A stretch of 64,000 nucleotides of DNA from Bin87 sp965207585 (GTDB lineage Bacteria; Chloroflexota; Dehalococcoidia; Lucifugimonadales; UBA3495). The notes below the pieces were generated by a model that was given only the letters and a program-made list of their open reading frames with translations, had not been told where the DNA came from and searched no databases. Below, in pieces: positions 58,475-64,000 of this stretch (position 1 is its first letter; every line of letters begins with the position of its first letter). Made by a program: the position numbers and the translations under genes. The stretch covers positions 682,001 to 746,000 of the forward strand of contig CBDBMT010000003.1 of the NCBI GenBank assembly GCA_965207585.1. The letters are read 5' to 3'.

Positions 58475-60211
58475 TTAGGAGTTGGCGCCCACGCGGGTCA
58501 TGGCGTCCAGTTGGGCGGCCAGGACCGGTAGCAGCCTTTCCAACTGGCCGCGGTGGGTGTCGCCCATGAGACAGATCTGGAGCCAGTTGCGGCGGCGCAG
58601 GTAACCGCTGGCGTAGGAGGTGTAGAAGCCGTGGGCTTCCAGGATGCGGCCCAGCTGCGGAGCATCGATGGCGCTTTCGGTCGAAGAGCGCGGCGGCAGG
58701 GCGATGGTGGTTACCGCGCCGGCGCTCTCCTCCTCGGCGGCGACCAAGGTGAAACCCAGGTCGCGCAGCTGCCGGCGGAGCCAGCGGCCCTCGCGGTCAA
58801 CGCGAGAGAGCAGGGCCGCGGACTGACGGGCCAGTCCGGCATCCAGGGCGGCGAGCAGGTTGGACGACAGGGTGAAGGGCACGGCGCCGCTGTCCTCGCC
58901 GGCGCAGTGGAGTCCCAGGTCCAGGTAGCGCGGCAGGGTTTCATCGGGCTGGGGCCGGTAGCCGGAGAAGACCAGGCCCAGGCCCGGGTAGGCAGCCAGG
59001 GCCTTGCCGCTGGCCCCGCTGGCCAGCCACACGTCGCTGAGGTCTACGGGCGTCGCGCCGATGCTGCTGATGCAGTCCAGGGCGAGGCGGGCGTCGCGCT
59101 GCCGGCACATGGCTTTGAGGCGCGGCAGGTCGGCGAGGGCACCGGTGGAAGTCTCGCAGTGGGTCGTCCAGAGCCAGCCGGCGGGCTGACCATTCACGGC
59201 TTCGGACAATGCCTTCTCGATGCGGTCGTAGTCCAGGGGAGCGCCCCATTCGTGTTGCACGGCGGTGTAGCGCAGGCCCATGCGGTTGGCGTGATCCAGC
59301 AGTCGTTCGCCAAACTCGCCGGCCGTCACGACGATGCCCGGCGCATCCAGGCGGGAAAGCTGGGCGGCCACCACGTCGTTGGCCAGGGTGCCGGAGCCGA
59401 CCATCACAGCGCAGTGGCTGGCGTTGGTGAGGGCGAGCAACCGTCGGCGTACGCTCTGCATCAGGGCGGCGAATTCGGGAGACCGGTGGGACAGGGGCGG
59501 GCGGCTGAAGGAGCGCACCACCGAGTCGGGCATGGCCACGGGGCCGGGCGTCAGGATCACCGGCTCGCCGGGAGGGGCGTCGACGTCGTTGTGGAACAGG
59601 CCGGCGAACTCGGCGCCCACGTTACCCACGGGCCGGTACATGGGCTGGTAGGGGGCGTCGTCATCGCCGACTACGGGGCCAAAGGGGATGAAGCCGATGT
59701 GCCGGTACAGGGGTTGTTGAGAGACGCGGCCGGACATGACCACATAGTCGTAGCCCCCTTCCTGGCAGTAGCGGGCCATCATGGTCAGCAGGCCGGTGAG
59801 GACACGGGTGCGGCGCATGTCGGGGCGCACCGTGAGCAGGCGGACCTCGCAGACACGGGCGCCCTGGGCCTGGGGCAAGTACTCCTCCAGGCTGCCCAGC
59901 TTTTCATCCAGGGAGAAGGGCCGGCGGTCACGGACGCAGATCATGCCGACGAGGTCATGATCCCGGCGGCAGATGAAGTAGGTGTTCTCGTCGTGGAAGC
60001 GGTCAACGAGGAGGCCGGCGTCGTTGGATGGATGCTGGGGGACCTCCTCGACAAAGGAGGCGTAGTTCAGCTGGAAGATTTCCTCGAACTCCCAGGGTTC
60101 GTCAGCCTGCTTGAATTCCAGCTGGGGAGCATTTTCGTTACTGCCGTTCGTGGAGAGCTCATCCACGGGCAGCGACCCCGATTCCGCGACGTTGTGTTGC
60201 GTCATATCCAT
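58475..60211 (-). CDS. Fusion of a GNAT/acyl-homoserine-lactone-synthase-like domain and a class V aminotransferase
   Basis: 578 aa. Residues about 30-205 are a GNAT-like domain (DLVGMICVRDRRPFSL, EVRLLTVRPDMRRTRVLTGLL, YDYVVMSG). A linker leads to a class V PLP fold from VILTPGPVAMP (about residue 220): SHRSPEFAALM, MVGSGTLANDVV, LALDCISSIGATPVD and Lys in ASGASGKALAAYPG are the alanine-glyoxylate/2-aminoethylphosphonate aminotransferase signatures. An N-terminal acyltransferase joined to such an aminotransferase is unusual; it may make an N-acylated amino product. ATG 60211 is taken; ATG 60205 is possible. A TATAAT box reads towards it at 60256-60251. Confidence 0.8.
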   Translation of the reverse strand: MDMTQHNVAESGSLPVDELSTNGSNENAPQLEFKQADEPWEFEEIFQLNYASFVEEVPQHPSNDAGLLVDRFHDENTYFICRRDHDLVGMICVRDRRPFSLDEKLGSLEEYLPQAQGARVCEVRLLTVRPDMRRTRVLTGLLTMMARYCQEGGYDYVVMSGRVSQQPLYRHIGFIPFGPVVGDDDAPYQPMYRPVGNVGAEFAGLFHNDVDAPPGEPVILTPGPVAMPDSVVRSFSRPPLSHRSPEFAALMQSVRRRLLALTNASHCAVMVGSGTLANDVVAAQLSRLDAPGIVVTAGEFGERLLDHANRMGLRYTAVQHEWGAPLDYDRIEKALSEAVNGQPAGWLWTTHCETSTGALADLPRLKAMCRQRDARLALDCISSIGATPVDLSDVWLASGASGKALAAYPGLGLVFSGYRPQPDETLPRYLDLGLHCAGEDSGAVPFTLSSNLLAALDAGLARQSAALLSRVDREGRWLRRQLRDLGFTLVAAEEESAGAVTTIALPPRSSTESAIDAPQLGRILEAHGFYTSYASGYLRRRNWLQICLMGDTHRGQLERLLPVLAAQLDAMTRVGANS

Positions 60212-60341
60212 CACAAGCGGTTGGGCCGAGAACCTCGCTGGCGGTGCGACATTATACTAGGCACATTCAATCAATTATTCGAAGGATATCAAGGGCCGTT
60301 TTACCATAAATTCCCGCAATGCACACCATCGGGCGTTAGGA

Positions 60342-60347
60342 TATAAT
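60342..60347 (+). promoter_or_regulatory. Probable -10 box of the VOC gene
   Basis: TATAATGCG, 46 bases upstream of the ATG at 60393. Confidence 0.45.
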
Positions 60348-60392
60348 GCGAGAAAACGCGCAATTCAATCCACCACCGAGGGAGGTAACGAC

Positions 60393-60887
60393 ATGGCCCA
60401 CACCCCGAAGCAGCTTGGTCACCTGGTCATCAAGGTCAGGGACATCGAGCGCAGCGTCGACTTTTACACGAACGTTCTGGGCCTGACCGTGATGACCGGT
60501 CGGCCGGGCGGGATGACGTTCCTGTCCGCCGACACCACCATGTCCCACGAGCTGGCGCTGATTCCGCTGGGTCCGGACGCCCCCGGCCCTGAGGACGGAC
60601 GCGTCGGCATGGCTCACATGGCGTGGCAGATGAACTCGTTCCGCGACCTGAAGGAGCTGTACCAGCGGTGCAAGGACCACGGCGTGAAGTTCAAGAGGCT
60701 GGGCGACCATGGCATCTCCATGGGCGTGTACATCTTCGATCCCGACGACAACGAGATCGAGATCTACTACGAGTCGCCGGAGAGCGAGTGGGGCAACAAG
60801 GACGGCTTCCTGTTCGAGGGGAACTTCCCGTGGCAGCTGGATCCCATCGAGGAGCGGGAGCCGGCAGCGGTGGGCGACGACGACTAA
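60393..60887 (+). CDS. VOC-family (glyoxalase/dioxygenase-like) protein
   Basis: 164 aa, one VOC module pair. QLGHLVIKVRDIERSVDFYTNVLGL gives the first metal His (about residue 10), HMAWQMNSF (about 76) the second, and DNEIEIYYE (about 126-134) the Glu. This is the 2-His-1-carboxylate pattern of extradiol-type dioxygenases and glyoxalases. GGGAGG lies 7 bases before ATG. Substrate unknown. A hairpin follows the gene. Confidence 0.84.
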   Translation: MAHTPKQLGHLVIKVRDIERSVDFYTNVLGLTVMTGRPGGMTFLSADTTMSHELALIPLGPDAPGPEDGRVGMAHMAWQMNSFRDLKELYQRCKDHGVKFKRLGDHGISMGVYIFDPDDNEIEIYYESPESEWGNKDGFLFEGNFPWQLDPIEEREPAAVGDDD

Positions 60888-60914
60888 ACCGTCCCCAACC
60901 TCGCCGAACCACCG

Positions 60915-60940
60915 TAGGGGCGACGGATGCGTCGCCCCTA
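60915..60940 (+). terminator. GC hairpin after the VOC gene
   Basis: Perfect 10-bp stem TAGGGGCGAC (60915-60924) / GTCGCCCCTA (60931-60940), 28 bases past the stop. The tail has no clear T-run, so it may be a dispersed repeat acting as terminator. Confidence 0.5.
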
Positions 60941-60964
60941 CTGGTATTGCCACGTCACAGAGGT

Positions 60965-61456
60965 ATGATGACTTCCCTGCCGCCGCCGGACGAGCCAGAC
61001 ATTTACGAATCGCTTATCAACGCGCTGATAGCGGCCAGCACGGCGTTTCGCGAGGCGTCGCCGTACTTTGCGGCTGCGCTACCGCACATGCGTCGATCCA
61101 TTGAGCTGGACCGGCAAGTGCAAGACATCGTGGAAGAGTCTATTGGCATATCGGAGCGGGCTACCGAATTGCTGCTGGAGGCCGTTGCTCTTGTGCAGGC
61201 AGATCCGCAAGGCAACGTTGCGGAGGCTTTGGCCTTATCGGCCCAGGCCACTGCCACTTCCCGCCGGGCGCGAAACGTATCCGCCCAGGCTACAGGCATA
61301 ACTGCACAAGCTACCGTTGAAATGCTGCGGGGGGTAGAGATTTGGCACGAAGGGTCTGAATCCTTGCGGGTTGGGCTGGAACGGGCTACAACTCTGCTAC
61401 ATCAGGCCCGCCGACGTCAAACCAACGGCGACGCGCCGGATGCGTTGACGGCGTAG
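60965..61456 (+). CDS. Hypothetical helical protein
   Basis: 163 aa from ATG 60965 or 60968. Almost wholly helical with long amphipathic stretches (IELDRQVQDIVEESIGISERATELLLEAVAL; ARNVSAQATGITAQATVEML) that suggest coiled coils and a repeated AQATxxSxxA pattern, as in methyl-accepting or structural helical bundles. No membrane segment, no motif for function. The ribosome site is weak. Confidence 0.5.
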   Translation: MMTSLPPPDEPDIYESLINALIAASTAFREASPYFAAALPHMRRSIELDRQVQDIVEESIGISERATELLLEAVALVQADPQGNVAEALALSAQATATSRRARNVSAQATGITAQATVEMLRGVEIWHEGSESLRVGLERATTLLHQARRRQTNGDAPDALTA

Positions 61457-61471
61457 CTTCTACCGGTTCTA

Positions 61472-61500
61472 GGTTCCGGCTTGCGCCGGAATGACGGGCT
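61472..61500. repeat. Dispersed hairpin repeat covering the nadB start
   Basis: GGTTCCGGCTTGCGCCGGAATGACGGG. The same unit as at 29719. The ATG of nadB (61491) is the ATG inside GGAATGACGG, and the repeat's GCGCCGGA serves as its upstream sequence. Confidence 0.78.
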
Positions 61501-63122
61501 TGAGCCAAAGCATCGATTACGACTACATCATCATTGGCAGCGGGATTGCCGGGCTGAACACGGCGCTGTTGGCCGCGGAGCACGGCAGCGTGCTGGTGGT
61601 GACCAAGGGGCGCATCGACGACTGCAACAGCCGCTACGCCCAGGGCGGCATCGCGGCGGCCATCGGGCCGGGGGATTCGGCGACGCTGCACGAGCGGGAC
61701 ACGCTGGACGCCGGCGCGGGCCTCTGCGATCCGGCGGCGGTGAGAGCGCTCACCGGACAGGGGCCGGACAGCATCGCCGGCCTGATCCGCTGGGGCGTGC
61801 CCTTTGACACAATCCACGGGCAGATCGCGCTGGGTCGCGAGGGGGCGCACAGCATGCCGCGCATCCTGCACGCCGGGGGCGACGCCACGGGCATGCACAT
61901 CGAGGACACGCTGGCGGACCGGGTGCGGGCGTCGGAGCGGATCACGGTGCTGGAGTACACCCACGCCGTCCGCATCTGCGTGGAGGGCGGGGCGGTGACG
62001 GGCGTGGAGGCGATGGGCGATGGGAGCGAGATTGCCACGCGGTTCGACGGGCTCACCGGGAGCGGGTCTGTCGGCAATGACAATGCCGAGGGCGGCGAGC
62101 GGCGGGAGATCAATGGCGACGTGGTGGTGGTGAGCACCGGGGGCGCGGGACGGCTGTATCGGTACACGACGAATCCGGAGGTGGCCACCGGGGACGGCGT
62201 GGCGCTGGCGCACCTGGCCGGAGCGGAGGTGATGGACATGGAGTTTTACCAGTTCCATCCCACCGCGCTGTGGCAGGAAGGCGCACCGACCTTCCTGCTG
62301 TCAGAGGCGATGCGTGGCGAGGGCGCGATACTGCGCAACGCCGACGGCGAACCCTTCATGTCCGAATACCACCCGATGGCGGACCTCGCTCCCCGGGACG
62401 TGGTGTCGCGGGCCATCGCAGTGGAAATGGAACGCGCCGACGGCCGGCCGGCGATGCTGGACATATCGCACCTGCCGGCGGCCACGGTGACCAGCCGGTT
62501 CCCAACGATCTACGCCGAGTGCCGGCGCTACGGACTGGACATCACCCGCGAGCCCGTTCCGGTGGCGCCGGCGGCGCACTACATGATGGGCGGCGTGCGC
62601 ATCGACACCTGGGGACGCACCAACGTCGCGGGGCTGTACGCCTGCGGCGAGGCGGCCTGCGCAGCGGTACACGGGGCCAACCGCCTGGCCAGCAACTCGC
62701 TGCTGGACACGCTGGTGTTCTCGCGGCGGCTGGTGGAGGCGACGCTGGGCAACGCGCCGGAGTACGTCGCCGCGAATGATGACGACGGCAACCTGCGCAT
62801 CGGCCTCACGAACCGCGCCATGGTGTGCGCCACGGTTCCGGAGCGCGGCAAGGAAAACCTGCAGGACCTGATGTGGCGCAACGTGGGCATCGCGCGCAAC
62901 GGCACACGGCTGCTGCTGTCGGCGCGGATCCTGAACCTGTGGCAGCGCACCATGCCGGCACCCGAAACGGCGGCGGACTTCGAGTTGCGGAACATGCTGG
63001 TGGTCGCCCGGCTCATTGTCGAGGCCGCGCTGCAACGGCGGGAGAGTCGGGGGGCGCACTACCGGGAGGACTTTGCGGAGGCGTCGGAGGAGTGGCGGCG
63101 GCACATTGTGCTGCGGGGGTAG
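61491..63122 (+). CDS. nadB: L-aspartate oxidase
   Basis: 543 aa. FAD-binding IIIGSGIAGLNTALLAAE (residues 13-30), SRYAQGGIAAAIGPGDS (about 46-62), HIEDTL, MEFYQFHPTAL (about 246-256) and AAHYMMGGVRIDTWGRTNVAGLYACGEAACAAVHGANRLASNSLL (about 361-405) identify NadB of the succinate dehydrogenase flavoprotein family. It oxidises aspartate to iminoaspartate for quinolinate and NAD synthesis. nadA and nadC are not here. Its start codon lies in a dispersed repeat, so the original start may have been replaced; the next in-frame ATG is far inside the FAD domain. A short loop GSGSVGNDNAEGGERRE (about 190-206) is not usual for NadB. Confidence 0.9.
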   Translation: MTGLSQSIDYDYIIIGSGIAGLNTALLAAEHGSVLVVTKGRIDDCNSRYAQGGIAAAIGPGDSATLHERDTLDAGAGLCDPAAVRALTGQGPDSIAGLIRWGVPFDTIHGQIALGREGAHSMPRILHAGGDATGMHIEDTLADRVRASERITVLEYTHAVRICVEGGAVTGVEAMGDGSEIATRFDGLTGSGSVGNDNAEGGERREINGDVVVVSTGGAGRLYRYTTNPEVATGDGVALAHLAGAEVMDMEFYQFHPTALWQEGAPTFLLSEAMRGEGAILRNADGEPFMSEYHPMADLAPRDVVSRAIAVEMERADGRPAMLDISHLPAATVTSRFPTIYAECRRYGLDITREPVPVAPAAHYMMGGVRIDTWGRTNVAGLYACGEAACAAVHGANRLASNSLLDTLVFSRRLVEATLGNAPEYVAANDDDGNLRIGLTNRAMVCATVPERGKENLQDLMWRNVGIARNGTRLLLSARILNLWQRTMPAPETAADFELRNMLVVARLIVEAALQRRESRGAHYREDFAEASEEWRRHIVLRG

Positions 63123-63282
63123 GTCCGGCATGGCTTAACTGAACGGGGATCCGGGTCTCGGCAGTTACAGATTGACTTTTGGATGCTCATTTTCTGCCAG
63201 TCTATGCTGTTATGATGTTGTTGGTGGATGTTATAGCATCCACCCGAACCGACATTATTTTCCAGATGACCGGAGCTATCGT
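63123..63282. other. Non-coding gap
   Basis: 160 bases between nadB and the antitoxin gene; somewhat AT-richer around 63180-63260. No motif recognised. Confidence 0.45.
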
Positions 63283-63618
63283 ATGAGACCCTTCGATAAC
63301 AGCCAGTCAGTTGAGGTGAAGGGCCAGGTTCGAGGGGTGCAGATGAATCCGCCCGGCCAGGGCGGAGGCGGTACCTTTCAGTTATTGCTGGAAAACGGGG
63401 ACGTGATAGTCAGCCCGTATCCCGAGAAATGGCACCTTGAGGTGGGAGCGGCGTTTCAGGCCAACGACGTACGACGCGCTGTGGTTTCGGGCGTTGGCGA
63501 ATATTCGACCGACGGCAAGCTCCAGCGCATAGTGGAAATCGAATCTTTCAGCGTGGCTTGGGCGGACGACTGGAAGCAGGCGTTCCAGCGTCGCGCCGAG
63601 TCGCGTTCGGATACATGA
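63283..63618 (+). CDS. Putative antitoxin of a PIN module
   Basis: 111 aa from ATG 63283 (CCGGAGC site upstream). A beta-rich protein (VEVKGQVRGVQMNPPGQGG, FQLLLENGDVIVSPYPEKWH) with an acidic/aromatic C-terminal part (VAWADDWKQAFQRRAE). Resembles small OB-like folds more than RHH antitoxins. Its stop overlaps the PIN gene start (ATGA at 63615-63618), the reason for this call. Confidence 0.55.
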   Translation: MRPFDNSQSVEVKGQVRGVQMNPPGQGGGGTFQLLLENGDVIVSPYPEKWHLEVGAAFQANDVRRAVVSGVGEYSTDGKLQRIVEIESFSVAWADDWKQAFQRRAESRSDT

Positions 63619-64000
63619 GCGACTACTTTGGCGACGCCAGCTATTGGCTGGCTTTGGTCGATCAAAACGACCCGTATCACGACATAGCCGTCGAGTATTT
63701 TGCTCTTCTGTCTCTCGAAGACGCGCGAGTAGTAACCACCCAGTTGGTGCTCAACGAAGTGCTCGCTCCGCGAAGCGGGACTGCCCCGGAGCGGCGCCAG
63801 AACGCAATCAACCTTGTCGACCGGATCATGCGCAATCCGCAAGTCCACGTCGTCCCACAGTCACCAGACCAGTTTGAGGAAGCTTTACGACTGCTCCGTG
63901 CCAGGACGTTGGACAAGGAATGGAGCATCACGGATTGCGCCAGTTTCCTGGTCATGGAGCGGTTCAACATCTGGGAGGCATTGACGAGCGATCATCATTT
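63615..64000 (+). CDS. PIN-domain toxin, incomplete at window edge
   Basis: At least 128 aa; the frame is open at the right edge. GDASYWLALVDQ (first Asp, residue 7), TQLVLNEVLAPR (Glu, about 47), EWSITDCASFLVMERF (Asp, about 101) and the beginning of the final SDHHF motif. Strong local similarity to the PIN toxin at 31710-32138 (WSVTDCASFLIMEE), so the two modules probably share ancestry although their antitoxins differ. Confidence 0.86.
   Translation, partial: MSDYFGDASYWLALVDQNDPYHDIAVEYFALLSLEDARVVTTQLVLNEVLAPRSGTAPERRQNAINLVDRIMRNPQVHVVPQSPDQFEEALRLLRARTLDKEWSITDCASFLVMERFNIWEALTSDHH

Noticed and set aside
62067..62105. Repeat-derived insertion GSVGNDNAEG inside NadB
   Set aside because: The GGCAATGACAAT core resembles repeats elsewhere (27852-27864), but the match is short and could be chance; kept only as a remark in the nadB entry.

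Overview
The window is a GC-rich bacterial chromosome segment that best fits a Chloroflexota genome, probably a free-living marine or sponge-associated lineage of the SAR202 / Dehalococcoidia type. The grounds are: a complete alternative complex III (ACIII) operon with actB split in two; a bank of family-5 peptide-binding lipoproteins whose lipobox is followed by Ala/Pro/Thr-rich linkers; indirect aminoacylation genes (gatCA) near asnS; many toxin-antitoxin modules; and many dispersed palindromic repeats. This placement is inference. No rRNA or tRNA gene was seen.

Layout. 95-9021 (minus): ACIII respiratory operon reading small membrane protein, ActA, ActB1, ActB2, ActF-like, ActC, two ActD-like proteins, ActE, from a good sigma70-type promoter at 9124-9152. 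9284-16745: mixed genes, namely a Uma2-type nuclease, a sulfopyruvate-decarboxylase-like TPP enzyme (alpha and beta) with a second degenerate beta-like protein downstream, a DtxR/MntR-type metal regulator, a HAD hydrolase, a VapBC-type pair and an orphan ABC ATPase. 17480-27477 (minus): five tandem paralogous solute-binding lipoproteins, each with its own GC-rich terminator hairpin and four of them with a recognisable promoter sharing a TTGACA box with a TGATAA-type element next to it; no permease gene is nearby. 27600-29870: repeat-rich region with a broken GxxExxY gene between two 110-bp repeats. 29871-37130: asnS, a PIN toxin module, an insertion sequence, gatCA, small membrane proteins and an SDR. 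37402-39450: duplicated membrane-protein genes. 39529-43858 (minus): probable operon of PHP phosphoesterase, two MaoC-type hydratases, a coiled-coil membrane protein, a double VOC protein and a His-rich metal ABC ATPase. 43996-50069: defence/accessory island with an intact GxxExxY gene between repeats, a large ISP/IIG-like restriction-modification protein, HicBA, a PD-(D/E)XK-like protein and another PIN module. 50237-63122: argD, argG, two dehydrogenase/nitroreductase-type enzymes, a retropepsin-like pair, DUF3800, a GNAT/aminotransferase fusion, a VOC protein and nadB. A sixth toxin-type module runs off the right edge.

The observation I rate highest is a family of about 110-bp palindrome-ended repeats (ends GTCAGAATCAGG / CCTGATTCTGAC). 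It appears in direct pairs bracketing each of the two GxxExxY genes and also as solo copies, and one copy supplies the last codons and stop of the restriction-modification gene. This looks like a nuclease-linked repeat family, loosely analogous to REP/RAYT systems. Other repeat families also enter genes: an in-frame insertion in the same RM protein and the start codon of nadB.
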